A DNA stretch of 64,000 nt from Blastococcus sp. TF02-8 (GTDB lineage: Bacteria; Actinomycetota; Actinomycetes; Mycobacteriales; Geodermatophilaceae). The notes beneath the pieces were generated by a model, which worked only from the letters and a program-made list of their open reading frames with translations, was not told the origin of the DNA and searched no databases. Position numbers and translations under genes: made by a program. Shown one piece after another: positions 1 through 9,289 of this stretch; position 1 is the first letter of the stretch, and each line of letters starts with the position of its first letter. Location: positions 744,001 to 808,000 of the forward strand of contig NZ_QOHK01000001.1 in the NCBI RefSeq assembly GCF_003319175.1, in the 5' to 3' direction.

Positions 1-1
1 C

Positions 2-208
2 GGCACGATCGCCCGTTACCCAAGCGCCAGGCGGGCGATCCGCACCATCGAGGAGTTCCTGGGCCAGGATCTCTCGACGCCCAGAGCCTGGCAGTCGGGC
101 GACGTCGATACGCAGCGGACGTTCCGCTCCGTGGCTGTCGCCTGGGCTGGGGCGTATGCCTTGTTCGTCGGCTGCGTCGCCTACCTGATCGCTCGATTCA
201 TCGCCTAG
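2..208 (+). CDS. C-terminal fragment of an unidentified membrane-anchored protein
   Basis: An open frame enters from the left edge and stops at TAG 206-208, giving 68 residues. The fragment ends in a hydrophobic segment of roughly 20 residues (from WAGAYALF to AYLIARFIA), which would be a C-terminal membrane helix. The part before it is charged (RRAIRTIEEF) and likely cytoplasmic. The start and most of the protein lie outside the window, so no family can be named. A separate small gene begins 58 bases downstream. Confidence 0.5.
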   Translation, partial: GTIARYPSARRAIRTIEEFLGQDLSTPRAWQSGDVDTQRTFRSVAVAWAGAYALFVGCVAYLIARFIA

Positions 209-266
209 CTGTAGTGCCCATGAGCGTTGTTGACGACGTCGCGGGCTGATCCAAAGAGGAGAGCCC

Positions 267-560
267 GTGCCGAAGAGGGCCGCTGCCAGGTCTCGCCGGT
301 ACTGGGGCGACGGCCTCACCCCGCCCTGGCGCTGGTTCTACGTCGCGCTCGCCATCGCCTGGACGGCCACGCTGGGGTACTTCCTGAACAACACCGGCCA
401 AGGATGGACGGCGGTCGGCGTGCTCGCGGTGCTCCTCGTCGCCATCGCGGCCCTCACCCACCCGGGGACGACGACCGAGCGGGCACTCGCACGCACCCGG
501 CGCCACCAGTACCGGCACCGACGTGACGGGGACCCGAGGCCCCCGGGGTTCGACGGCTGA
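267..560 (+). CDS. small two-helix membrane protein, function unknown
   Basis: This 97-residue protein starts at GTG 267, preceded at 253-261 by AAAGAGGAG, a strong ribosome binding site at normal spacing. It has a basic N-terminus (MPKRAAARSRR) and two predicted membrane helices at about residues 23-40 and 48-63. The tail is Arg-rich and hydrophilic, ending in RRHQYRHRRDGD. The positive-inside pattern suggests both termini face the cytoplasm. I do not recognise a family. An overlapping frame on the opposite strand is also open but lacks any comparable start signal. Confidence 0.65.
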   Translation: MPKRAAARSRRYWGDGLTPPWRWFYVALAIAWTATLGYFLNNTGQGWTAVGVLAVLLVAIAALTHPGTTTERALARTRRHQYRHRRDGDPRPPGFDG

Positions 561-592
561 CGACCGGCAGCGCCCGACCGGCTGATCCAGGC

Positions 593-1126
593 CTAGACGC
601 CGAGGTGCGCCAGTGCCTGGAGCAGCAGCGTCGCCTGGCCGTTCATCAGCTCACCCAGCACTGCCGGGTCCCGCGCCTCGAGCGGCGAGAACCAGGTCAG
701 CTCCAGCGCGTCCTGCTGCGGGGCGCAGTCGCCCTCGACCGGGACGACGTAGGCCAGCGACACCGCGTGCTGCCGCGGGTCGTGGAACGGCGTCACCCCC
801 GGAGTGGGGAAGTACTCGGCCACGGTGAACGGCTGCGGCGCCGGTGGTACCCGCGGCAGCGCGAGCGGGCCGAGGTCCTTCTCCATGTGCCGGAGCAGGG
901 CCGTGCGGATCCGCTCGTGGTACAGCACGCGGCCCGAGACCAGGGCGCGCTTGATCTGCCCGTCCTCGCCGGCGCGCAGCAGCAGCCCGACCGCGGTGAC
1001 GACGCCCTGCTCGTCCACCCGCACGGGGATCACGTCCACGTACAGGATGGGCAGCCGCTCGCGGGCCGCGTCCATCTCCTCGCGGGCCAGCCAGCCCCCA
1101 CCGGTCGCCGTCGTCACCTCGGTCAT
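593..1126 (-). CDS. Nudix-like hydrolase family protein (DUF4916 type)
   Basis: This 177-residue protein resembles the actinobacterial Nudix-like family often labelled DUF4916. The expected order is visible: an N-terminal strand region (ILYVDVIPVRV, about 28-37), a loop with GLLLRAGEDG, and a helix at about 65-87 where a Nudix box would sit. That helix reads GRVLYHERIRTALLRHMEKDLG, so the canonical REUXEE metal-binding core is not intact. Catalysis on a nucleoside diphosphate is therefore uncertain. The gene is divergent from the HTH gene at 1227, and the roughly 100-base gap holds a strong palindrome nearer the other gene. Confidence 0.75.
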   Translation of the reverse strand: MTEVTTATGGGWLAREEMDAARERLPILYVDVIPVRVDEQGVVTAVGLLLRAGEDGQIKRALVSGRVLYHERIRTALLRHMEKDLGPLALPRVPPAPQPFTVAEYFPTPGVTPFHDPRQHAVSLAYVVPVEGDCAPQQDALELTWFSPLEARDPAVLGELMNGQATLLLQALAHLGV

Positions 1127-1197
1127 GGGGACTGTCTAACCGATCAGACTCCGTTCCCGTCCGATCGGGTCGGTAACGTCGCCGATTCGGCTTGATG

Positions 1198-1223
1198 GAC
1201 AGTGTCGCGCTGGCGACACTGTC
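1198..1223. promoter_or_regulatory. perfect 11-bp inverted repeat abutting an HTH gene (candidate operator)
   Basis: GACAGTGTCGC at 1198-1208 is followed by a 4-base spacer and its exact reverse complement GCGACACTGTC at 1213-1223. The repeat ends 3 bases before the ATG at 1227, so a bound protein would cover the start site of a leaderless or short-leader transcript. The downstream gene encodes an HTH protein, which makes autoregulation plausible. As RNA it could also form a hairpin that hides the start codon. Confidence 0.6.
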
Positions 1224-1226
1224 TGT

Positions 1227-1895
1227 ATGGCTCTTCTGAGCAACCAGCAGGCCGCCGACCGGATCGGGGTCTCGCTCCGCCACGTCCAGCGGCTGGTCTC
1301 GGGTGGTCAGCTGGTCGCGATCGGGCCCGACCGCATCGACGCCGAGTCCGTCGCCCAGTGGATGGCCCAGCGCGACGGCAGCCGCCTGCGCGCGTGGGAG
1401 GAGCCGACAGCCTGGGCCGCCGTCGCCCTGCTGGAGGGGCGGCCGGCGCCGTGGCTCGGCCAGGCCCAGCGGTCGCGCCTGCGCTCGGCACTGGCCGCCG
1501 CCACCGCAGACGAGCTGGTGGCCCGCACCCGCAACCGCGCCACGGTCCGCCGCTACCGCGCCCACCCGCGCGCCGGGATGCACCTCCTCCGTGCCCTCGC
1601 CCCCTCGGGGATCAACCTGGGCATCGGCGGGCTGACCCCGATGCCCGACCGGCCCGACGGCTACATCGCCGAGGCCGAGATCCTCGACCTGGTCATCCGC
1701 TACCGCATGGAGATCGACCCGGGCGGCGACATCACCCTGCGCGGCACCCACATGCCCATGGACGTCGTCCGGGAGCTGGCCGACGGCGACCGCCACGCGC
1801 TGGCCGGCCTCGACCTCGCCGCCTCCACCGACCCCCGGGAGCGCTCGGCCGGCCGCCGCATCCTGGACCGCGCCGTCGCGGCCCTGCGTGGCTGA
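1227..1895 (+). CDS. HTH DNA-binding protein, putative antitoxin-like partner of the following nucleotidyltransferase
   Basis: This 222-residue protein opens with an excisionase/MerR-like helix-turn-helix (residues 4-30, with QQAADRIGVS then RHVQRLVSGG). A longer C-terminal region follows that I cannot assign. The stop lies inside the start of the next gene (8-base overlap, 1888-1895), so the two are translationally coupled. The partner carries a nucleotidyltransferase fold, and this order recalls AbiEi/AbiEii-type (type IV) toxin-antitoxin pairs, in which the first protein binds DNA and autoregulates. Sequence identity to AbiEi is not evident by eye, so the antitoxin role is inference from context and the adjacent palindrome. 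Confidence 0.6.
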   Translation: MALLSNQQAADRIGVSLRHVQRLVSGGQLVAIGPDRIDAESVAQWMAQRDGSRLRAWEEPTAWAAVALLEGRPAPWLGQAQRSRLRSALAAATADELVARTRNRATVRRYRAHPRAGMHLLRALAPSGINLGIGGLTPMPDRPDGYIAEAEILDLVIRYRMEIDPGGDITLRGTHMPMDVVRELADGDRHALAGLDLAASTDPRERSAGRRILDRAVAALRG

Positions 1896-2670
1896 GCCCC
1901 TGCGGCCGGGCACCCCGCCGGGCGGCTGGGGCCGCCCATGGCCCGACGTCGCCGAGCTGGCCGCCGTCGTCCCCGCGTCGTCCTGGACGCTGATCGGCGG
2001 GCTGATGGTGCAGCTGCACGCCGTCGCGGCCGGACTGCCGGTGGTCCGCCCCACGAACGACGTCGACGTCCTGCTGCACGTGGAGACCGAGCGCGGTCGG
2101 GCCGCCCAGGTGGCCCGTGGGCTGGAGCAGCTGGGCTACGAGCTGGCCCCGAGCATCGACTCCCGCGTGGGCACCGCGCACCGGTTCGTCCGGGGGTCGG
2201 CGACCGTCGACCTGGTGGGCTCACCGCGCTCCGTCGTCGACATGGTCGCCCCCGACCACGCGCCGGCCCGCACGCTCGAGCGGTTCCGCGGCTACGAACT
2301 GGTGACGGTGCCCGGCGGCACCCAGGCACGCCGGCGCACGGTCGCGACGGAGCTGCAGATCGGCGACGGCGGTCCGACCCGGCTGAGCGTGCCCGACGCC
2401 TTCGGCGCGCTGATCCTCAAGGCGGCCGCGCACAGGACGGACACGCGCGACCCCGACCGGCACCTGACCGACGCCGCCGTCCTGCTCGCCTGCGTCGACC
2501 CGTTCGAGGAGCGGGCCCGCTCGTCGAGTGACCGCTCCCGGCTGCTGCACCTGAAGCGGCACCTGGCCGACCCGACCGCCCCTGCGTGGCTGGCCCTGCC
2601 GGAGAGCGCGCGCCGGGACGCGCAGGACGCCCTCGGGTTCCTCTGCGAGGAGCCGACCGCCCGGGGGTGA
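1888..2670 (+). CDS. nucleotidyltransferase-fold protein (AbiEii/MNT-like)
   Basis: This 260-residue protein starts at GTG 1888, inside the end of the HTH gene. It shows the signature of minimal or AbiEii-type nucleotidyltransferases: IGG at 36-38 before a helix with QLH, then TNDVDVL at 56-62, whose Asp58 and Asp60 would bind metal. In AbiEii-like toxins this fold transfers nucleotides to RNA or protein targets. Here the substrate is unknown. The middle part (HRFVRGSATVDLVG) supplies a plausible third acidic residue. Overlap with an HTH partner supports a two-gene module. A housekeeping transferase is possible. Confidence 0.7.
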   Translation: MAEPLRPGTPPGGWGRPWPDVAELAAVVPASSWTLIGGLMVQLHAVAAGLPVVRPTNDVDVLLHVETERGRAAQVARGLEQLGYELAPSIDSRVGTAHRFVRGSATVDLVGSPRSVVDMVAPDHAPARTLERFRGYELVTVPGGTQARRRTVATELQIGDGGPTRLSVPDAFGALILKAAAHRTDTRDPDRHLTDAAVLLACVDPFEERARSSSDRSRLLHLKRHLADPTAPAWLALPESARRDAQDALGFLCEEPTARG

Positions 2671-2677
2671 GGCGGGG

Positions 2678-4069
2678 TCAGACGCCGGTCGGCATCCGGT
2701 CGGTCGGGCGACGGCGCACCGTGCGGACGGTCCGCGCCGCCGCCTCACGGGCGAGGCCGATGATCGGACCGGTGTCCCAGCCCGGGCGCCGCTCGACCGC
2801 CTCGGCCGGCGTCTCGACCTGCGGGGCCAGCGTCTGCGCGGCGGCCGCGGCCAGCGCCGCCCGGCGGCGGGCCAGGATGGCCTCCTTCTGCCGGTCGACG
2901 CGCTCCTTCTCGGCGAGGACCAGCAGCTCCTCCTGCGCCTCGACGACGGTGCGCCGCGACTCCTGCTGCAGCTCCTCGACCGCGACGTCGCTGGCGTCCC
3001 GGATCGCGGCGAGCTTGTCGTAGGCGCTCGGCGGGCCGAAGTTCAGCAGGAGCTTCATGATCACGGGCAGCAGCTCGATGCACATGAACATCAGCGAGAG
3101 CATCGTCTTCGCGGCCCAGAGGGTGCCGTTCTTGTCGCTGAGCCGGTCGAGCGCCTCCAGTCTCAGCAGGATGCCGCCGGAGCCCTCGTTGGCGGAGTCG
3201 AACGCGGCCTGCAGCCGGTCCTGCTCCGCGGTCAGCCGCTCGAATTCCGCCTCGTCGGTCGCCAGTGCGCCCGTCGCCTGGGCGGCGCTGCGCTCCTGCG
3301 CGTTCGCGGCCTGGTCCAGGGCGGCGTCGAGCTCCGCCTTGGCGGCGGCGACGGCGGTGGTCTGCGCGTCGGCATTGGCCCGCGCGGACTGGTAGGCCGT
3401 GCCGGGGCCGGCGTCACCGGTGCCGCAGGTGCCGTCGAGCTCGCACTGGGCGCGCGTCTCGAGGTCGCGCGCCGTGGCCGCGGCCTGCTCGTAGGCGGCC
3501 TGCTTGGCCGCCACCGTGCCCTGAACGACGGCGAGCTGGGGGTCGGTGCGCCCACCGCTGGCGACGATCGACCGCTCGGTGGCGATCCTCTCCTCGAGCT
3601 CCGGCATGCCGGCGAACCGGGCGTCGGAGGCCAGCGACGTCCGATACTGGTCGGCCGCCTCGGCCTGCATGGTCACGATCTCGGTGTCGATCTCCTTGTG
3701 GAAGATCTGCAGCGTCAGGGGGGTGGCGACGACGACGCCGAGGATCAGCGCGAGCCCGACGCGCGGCACGGCGAGGGCGATGTTCCGCTTCAGCGAGGCG
3801 TCGTGCGCCATGCCGACCAGCAGCATCCGGTCCAGGTTCACGATGACCGCGCCCCAGCCGATGCCCAGCAGCAGCGCGAACGGCCACCAGACGCCGATGG
3901 CCATGTGCACGGCGAAGGCCGCGGAGAGGACGGCGAGGCCGCCGGTGCTCAGCAGGACGCCGCCCAGTGCCACGAACTTGGGACGGGCTCCCGGCGTCGC
4001 CGCCAACAGGTCGGGGCGAGCGCCACCGAGCACCGCCAGGGCGTTGCCGATCCGCTGATGTCGAGCCAT
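2678..4069 (-). CDS. DUF4407 family membrane protein
   Basis: This 463-residue protein matches the DUF4407 family by layout. It has three N-terminal membrane helices (about 31-54, 61-85 and 103-122), the conserved NLDRML segment after the second helix, a long Ala/Glu/Gln-rich extracytoplasmic coiled coil (about 140-300), and a fourth helix near 315-341 (LMFMCIELLPVIMKLLL). The C-terminal tail is again helical and charged. Biochemical function is unknown for the family. The coiled coil contains a CELDGTCG segment whose two cysteines could form a disulfide. It converges with the nucleotidyltransferase gene, leaving only 7 bases between stops. Confidence 0.85.
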   Translation of the reverse strand: MARHQRIGNALAVLGGARPDLLAATPGARPKFVALGGVLLSTGGLAVLSAAFAVHMAIGVWWPFALLLGIGWGAVIVNLDRMLLVGMAHDASLKRNIALAVPRVGLALILGVVVATPLTLQIFHKEIDTEIVTMQAEAADQYRTSLASDARFAGMPELEERIATERSIVASGGRTDPQLAVVQGTVAAKQAAYEQAAATARDLETRAQCELDGTCGTGDAGPGTAYQSARANADAQTTAVAAAKAELDAALDQAANAQERSAAQATGALATDEAEFERLTAEQDRLQAAFDSANEGSGGILLRLEALDRLSDKNGTLWAAKTMLSLMFMCIELLPVIMKLLLNFGPPSAYDKLAAIRDASDVAVEELQQESRRTVVEAQEELLVLAEKERVDRQKEAILARRRAALAAAAAQTLAPQVETPAEAVERRPGWDTGPIIGLAREAAARTVRTVRRRPTDRMPTGV

Positions 4070-4211
4070 GCCGTTCCGATCCCCCCCGGCGACGGGAGTA
4101 GCGAAGGGTCCGTCGCCTCCCTTGCCTCATCGGCAGTCCGGGGGCGGATCGGGGTAGTGCGGGATCTCACACCGGGTTGCCGCCGCGCCGCTCAGCGCCG
4201 AGCCTCGACCG

Positions 4212-4622
4212 GTGAGCGATCCCCTGCAGCGGTTCGTCGACGCCCAGCGCGACACCTACGACCAGGCCCTCTCCGAGCTGCGCGCAGGGCAGAAGCGCAC
4301 GCACTGGATGTGGTTCGTGTTCCCGCAGATCGCCGGGCTCGGGCGCAGCGGCATGGCGCAGCGGTTCGCGATCGCCGACCTCGACGAGGCCCGCGCCTAC
4401 CTGGCGCATCCGGTGCTCGGCCGGCGGCTGGTCGAGTGCGCCCGCGCGCTCACCGCCCTGGACGTCGACGACCCGGTCGCCGTCATGGGTTCGATCGACG
4501 CGGTGAAGCTGCGCTCGTCGATGACCCTGTTCGCGCGTGCTTCTGATGAGCCTGTCTTCCGCGAGGTGCTCGACCACTACTTCGGCGGCGAGGAGGACGA
4601 CGCCACGACCAGCCGGCTGTGA
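4212..4622 (+). CDS. DUF1810 family protein
   Basis: This 136-residue protein starts at GTG 4212. The N-terminus (PLQRFVDAQ), the THWMWFVFPQIAGLG block at about 30-44 and the alternation of AxxYLAHPVLG with RLVECARAL are typical of DUF1810, a small soluble alpha-helical family of unknown function. Length agrees with the family norm of about 140 residues. The gene stands alone between a divergent DUF4407 gene and an unrelated membrane protein gene. Confidence 0.85.
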   Translation: MSDPLQRFVDAQRDTYDQALSELRAGQKRTHWMWFVFPQIAGLGRSGMAQRFAIADLDEARAYLAHPVLGRRLVECARALTALDVDDPVAVMGSIDAVKLRSSMTLFARASDEPVFREVLDHYFGGEEDDATTSRL

Positions 4623-4657
4623 CGACGCGCTCCACCCCACCGGACGCGCAGCGGTCC

Positions 4658-4663
4658 TATAGT
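4658..4663 (+). promoter_or_regulatory. candidate -10 element TATAGT upstream of the 258-residue membrane protein gene
   Basis: TATAGT lies 33 bases upstream of the ATG at 4697 in an otherwise GC-rich gap. It is a near-consensus -10 hexamer for an actinobacterial housekeeping sigma factor. No good -35 is visible at 16-18 bases, so the call rests on the -10 alone. Confidence 0.4.
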
Positions 4664-4696
4664 CGTCGCTCCTGAACCTCGGCACGGGGGTCGACC

Positions 4697-5473
4697 ATGG
4701 CGTTGCTCTCGCGACTGCGTCCTCCGACGGGGTCGCACGGCTTGCCGAGGGCGCCTCTCGCCGCGGCCGGGGTCGCACTGCTCGTCACCGGCGCGGTCGC
4801 AGTCTTCGTCTCCACCAACGCGACCGGTACCGGTGCCCTCATCGCCGCCGGGCTCGTTCTCGTCGCGATCGCGAGTTTCGGCGACCGCATCGAGACGATG
4901 GAGGGCGCAGGCCTCAAGATTCAGCTGCAGCAGGCGGCGGCGTCTCAGCTGGAGGCGGCCACGCAGGCCGAGGCCGCCGGCGACCTGCAGGGGGCGCAAC
5001 GACTGCGCGGCGAGGCGGCACGACTGCTCGAGGCCGCGCGCACGGTGGCCACTCGGTACGAGACGATCCGCGCCAGCCAGGCCTCGAGCTGGCGGCGGAC
5101 CGAGGAGCTCGACGCCCTGGTACGGCAGGAGTCGCGCGCCCTATCCACGGCGTTCAGCTCCCCCGAAGCCGTGCGTGGCCTCTTCAGGGCGGGCGACGAC
5201 GGCTATCGCATCGTGGCCCTCGGGATGATGTACGCCGATCCTGCCCTCGCCGACCCGGGAACCGTCGCCGAGGCGATCACCTCATCACGCTCGGCCTTCG
5301 AGCAGTACTACGCACTTCGTGCCGCCGAGGCGCTGGCGGAGCAGAAGCCTGCGCCGCCCGGTACGGACACGCTGAGGGACGCCGTCCGGTCTGCGCTCGC
5401 GTCCGAACAGCTCCGCCAGCCGGACTCCGACCGCGGCGAGGTTGCCCGGCGGGTGCTCCAGCTCCTGGGATGA
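4697..5473 (+). CDS. membrane protein with two N-terminal helices and a cytoplasmic coiled coil, function unknown
   Basis: This 258-residue protein has two hydrophobic helices at about 21-39 and 45-60. A basic/acidic turn (GDRIETMEG) and an Ala/Gln/Glu-rich coiled coil at about 75-115 follow, then a helical soluble domain. The positive N-terminus and short loop between helices suggest a hairpin anchor with the large C-terminal part in the cytoplasm. I do not recognise a family. The helical part contains paired SRSAFEQYYALRAAEALAEQ elements that could be a repeat-type interaction domain. It has a candidate -10 at 4658 and no operon partner. Confidence 0.6.
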   Translation: MALLSRLRPPTGSHGLPRAPLAAAGVALLVTGAVAVFVSTNATGTGALIAAGLVLVAIASFGDRIETMEGAGLKIQLQQAAASQLEAATQAEAAGDLQGAQRLRGEAARLLEAARTVATRYETIRASQASSWRRTEELDALVRQESRALSTAFSSPEAVRGLFRAGDDGYRIVALGMMYADPALADPGTVAEAITSSRSAFEQYYALRAAEALAEQKPAPPGTDTLRDAVRSALASEQLRQPDSDRGEVARRVLQLLG

Positions 5474-5527
5474 GCGGCCTGTGGACAACGCTCACGCGCG
5501 TCGGCGGGAACTGACACGGTTCCGGGC

Positions 5528-5927
5528 ATGACCACTCCCCCGCTGACCGACGCCCCCGTCCGCTCGGACGCCGACCTCACCGCCCGCTGGGAACTGGTGC
5601 TGGACCCGCCGGAGTTCGCCAAACGTCACCTGTGGCTGCTCTGGCTCGACGCCTACGGCCGCCAGCTTCCGATCGTCATCCCGGTCGACGACGTGCCCCG
5701 TGTGCCGGATCTCCAGCTGCTGGTAGGGCTCCGTCAGGTGCACGAGTCGCTGCTCGCCGACCAGCTCGGCGGCCGGGGGCACCTCGCGCTGGCGCTGTGC
5801 CGACCGGGTTCCGCCGTCCCCACCGCGGACGACGAGGCCTGGGCGGAGGCGCTCTCCGGTCTCCTGGAGGACGTCTCGTGGAGCCTGCACCTGGCCGCCG
5901 ACGGCAGCGTCGTGCCGCTGGTGCCGA

Positions 5928-5944
<17 letters not shown>
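5528..5944 (+). CDS. hypothetical protein (138 residues), actinobacterial type
   Basis: This soluble 138-residue protein starts at ATG 5528. It alternates beta strands and helices (LWLLWLDAYGRQLPIVIPVDDVP; HLALALCRPGSAVPTADDEAWAE), which suggests a small alpha/beta domain. No catalytic motif or membrane segment stands out and I do not recognise the family. The 3' end overlaps the 3' end of the convergent oxidoreductase gene by 17 bases (5928-5944), so the two transcripts would be partly complementary. Confidence 0.6.
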
Positions 5945-6977
<1,033 letters not shown>

Positions 6978-7033
6978 GGAGGCTCCAGTCGCCGAGAGGA
7001 CGTTCGTCGCAACCTAGCGAAGTCGGCGGCCCG

Positions 7034-8557
7034 TCAGCGCAGTCGCGGCACCTCGGTCCAGCCCCCGGCGTCGCGCAGCGCCGTCTTCAGGACCTTGCCG
7101 CCGGCGTTGCGCGGCAGCGGGCCGTCGACGAGCCGGATGAACTGCGGCGTCTTGAAGTCGGCCAGCCGCGCGCGGGCGAAGTCGCACAGCGACGGGACCA
7201 GGCCCTCGAGGTCGGCGCCCGGCCGCGGCAGGATCACCGCGCCCACCTTCTCCCCCATCACCGGGTCCGGGACGCCGACGACGGCGACCTCGACGATGTC
7301 GGGGTGCGCGGCGAGTGCGTTCTCGACCTCGACCGAGTACACGTTCTCGCCGCCGCGGTTGATCATGTCCTTGGCGCGGTCGACGATGCGCACGATGCCG
7401 TCGGTGATGGTCGCGAGGTCGCCGGTGTGCAGCCAGCCGTCGACGATCGTCTCCGCCGTCTTCTCCGGGGCGCCCCAGTAGCCGGCGACGACGTTCGGCC
7501 CCCGCACCAGCAGCTCGCCGACGCCGGTCTCCGGGTCGGGGCGGTGCAGGCGGACGTCGTTCACCGGTGCCGGGAAGCCGACCGCGTCGGAGTGCGTGGC
7601 GGCGTACTCGTGCGGGAGGAAGGTGGCCAGCGCCGTCGTCTCCGACAGACCGAACCCGTTGCCGAGCCGAGCCCCCGGGAAGGCCTGGAGAAGACGGTGC
7701 ACCAGCTCGGGGGCGATGGGCGCACCGCCGTAGCTGAGGGTGCGGATGCTGCTCACGTCCGTCGTCGCGAAGGCGGGATTGCGTAGCACGAGCTCGTAGA
7801 TGGTCGGCACGCTGGTGACCAGCGTGATGCCGTACTCGGGGATCGCGGCGAGGAAGGCCGCCGCCTCGAAGCGCGGCATGATCACCGACGTCCCGCCGAC
7901 GGCGATCTGCGTCATGAACTGCGAGCAGCAGCCGGTGACGTGGAACAGCGGCACCGAGATCAGCGTGGCCTGCTCGGGGCTCCGGGGCAGCTCGCGGCAG
8001 CGGATGACGCTCTCGACCGTCGTCACGAGGTTCTCGTGGGTGACCATCGCGCCCTTCGGCCGGCCGGTGGTGCCGGATGTGTAGAAGAGCGCGGCGACGT
8101 CGGTCCGGTGCGGGTTCGGCAGCTCGACCGGGTCGTCGTCGGGCAGCGGCTCCCCGGGCTTCACGACGTACGCGGCTCCGCAGTCGCCGAGGATGTACTC
8201 GGCCTCGGTCTCCGACAGCCGGGTGTTCATCGGGACGACGACGGCGCCGGCGAGGTGGCCGCCCCAGAAGGCGAGGACCCAGTCCAGCCCGTTGGGCAGG
8301 TTGATCGCCACGCGGTCCCCGGGGCGGACGCCGTTCGCGCGGAGCCCGCCGGCGACCCTGCGGGCGCGGTCCCACAGGTCGGTGTAGGTGGTCGACGGGC
8401 CGCCGAGCTCGACGATCGCCGTCCGGTCGCCGTGACGCTCGACGGTCCCCTGCAGCAGCGTGACGGCGTTCGCGGTCAGGCCCGTATAGCACTTGATGCC
8501 GTCCGCGCCGACCTCGATGCCGCTGGTGTCGAACGGACCCTGCTCCGACGCGCTCAC
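7034..8557 (-). CDS. class I adenylate-forming acyl-CoA ligase (FadD-like)
   Basis: This 507-residue AMP-dependent synthetase has the P-loop YTSGTTGRPKGAMVTH at about 159-174, the GFGLSETTA motif, the GYWGAPEKT/GWLHTGDLA hinge region and a C-terminal GGKVLKTALR with the catalytic Lys. It activates a carboxylic acid as an acyl-adenylate and forms the CoA thioester. Chain length or aromatic preference cannot be told from sequence. Length fits the family. It starts at GTG 8557, is divergent from the lipoprotein gene at 8707, and may be co-transcribed with the LLM oxidoreductase. Confidence 0.88.
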   Translation of the reverse strand: MSASEQGPFDTSGIEVGADGIKCYTGLTANAVTLLQGTVERHGDRTAIVELGGPSTTYTDLWDRARRVAGGLRANGVRPGDRVAINLPNGLDWVLAFWGGHLAGAVVVPMNTRLSETEAEYILGDCGAAYVVKPGEPLPDDDPVELPNPHRTDVAALFYTSGTTGRPKGAMVTHENLVTTVESVIRCRELPRSPEQATLISVPLFHVTGCCSQFMTQIAVGGTSVIMPRFEAAAFLAAIPEYGITLVTSVPTIYELVLRNPAFATTDVSSIRTLSYGGAPIAPELVHRLLQAFPGARLGNGFGLSETTALATFLPHEYAATHSDAVGFPAPVNDVRLHRPDPETGVGELLVRGPNVVAGYWGAPEKTAETIVDGWLHTGDLATITDGIVRIVDRAKDMINRGGENVYSVEVENALAAHPDIVEVAVVGVPDPVMGEKVGAVILPRPGADLEGLVPSLCDFARARLADFKTPQFIRLVDGPLPRNAGGKVLKTALRDAGGWTEVPRLR

Positions 8558-8706
8558 TACTCCCCCGTCCCGGCGGCCACAGTTCGGTCACCTGTTCCGC
8601 ATTCTGCGCCTGGGGTCTCCGGTGCCGTTCACCCGATCCGGGAACCGGGCGTCCGCTGTCCACAGATACGGAACGGTTGGTGGCCGCGTATCAGTAGTCT
8701 GCGGCG

Positions 8707-9288
8707 GTGCGTGATCTTCGTGGGCTCCGTCGCACCGTGGTCGCTGCCGTCCTCGCGACGGTTGTGCTGAGCGGCTGCTCGGAGAAGCAGGAAGCGAACG
8801 AGTCCCTGCCGACGACGGCGTCCTTGACGACGGAGTCACGGCCACAGCTCGGTCCGGCCGACTTCCCCGTCCCCGACGAAGCGCGCGAAAGAACGCCCGA
8901 AGGTGCGGTCGAGTTCGTCCGCTACTACGTAGCTCTTACGCAGCACCTAGCGGTTACTTCCACTCCTCCCGATCCGTTGCTCGAGCTGAGCGACGAGTGC
9001 CGCACGTGTGTACGCGTCGCCCAGTCGTTCGACTCCGACCTCGCGGCCAATTACACATACCAGGAGTACGAGTACGAGTTCGAGGAGTACGGCCCTGCCC
9101 TGATTCACGGCGATACGGCAGAGGTCGGATTCGCGTATGTGCAGGGGCCCATCATCGCGGTCGACTCGGCTGGGCAGGTTGTGCCGGATCGGTCGGCAGC
9201 CACCCCCACGGAGCTGCAATCCGGGGCCTCCTTGATTTGGAAAGACTCCATCCAAAGCTGGGTGATTACCGGGTTAACGGTGGGTTGA
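8707..9288 (+). CDS. DUF6318-type lipoprotein
   Basis: This 193-residue protein starts at GTG 8707. It has a type II signal peptide: basic RDLRGLRR, a hydrophobic core and lipobox VLSGC with lipidated Cys24. A Ser/Thr-rich linker follows, then a domain with a Cys pair (DECRTC) and acidic-aromatic repeats (YQEYEYEFEEYG). The pattern matches the actinobacterial DUF6318 lipoproteins, function unknown. Base composition is visibly less GC-rich than neighbours, suggesting transfer. The stop is one base from the start of the next secreted-protein gene, so the pair is an operon. Confidence 0.75.
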   Translation: MRDLRGLRRTVVAAVLATVVLSGCSEKQEANESLPTTASLTTESRPQLGPADFPVPDEARERTPEGAVEFVRYYVALTQHLAVTSTPPDPLLELSDECRTCVRVAQSFDSDLAANYTYQEYEYEFEEYGPALIHGDTAEVGFAYVQGPIIAVDSAGQVVPDRSAATPTELQSGASLIWKDSIQSWVITGLTVG

Positions 9289-9289
9289 A

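Noticed and set aside
593-1126. Fully active Nudix pyrophosphatase
   Set aside because: The Nudix-box helix lacks the REUXEE core, so only a family-level name is given.
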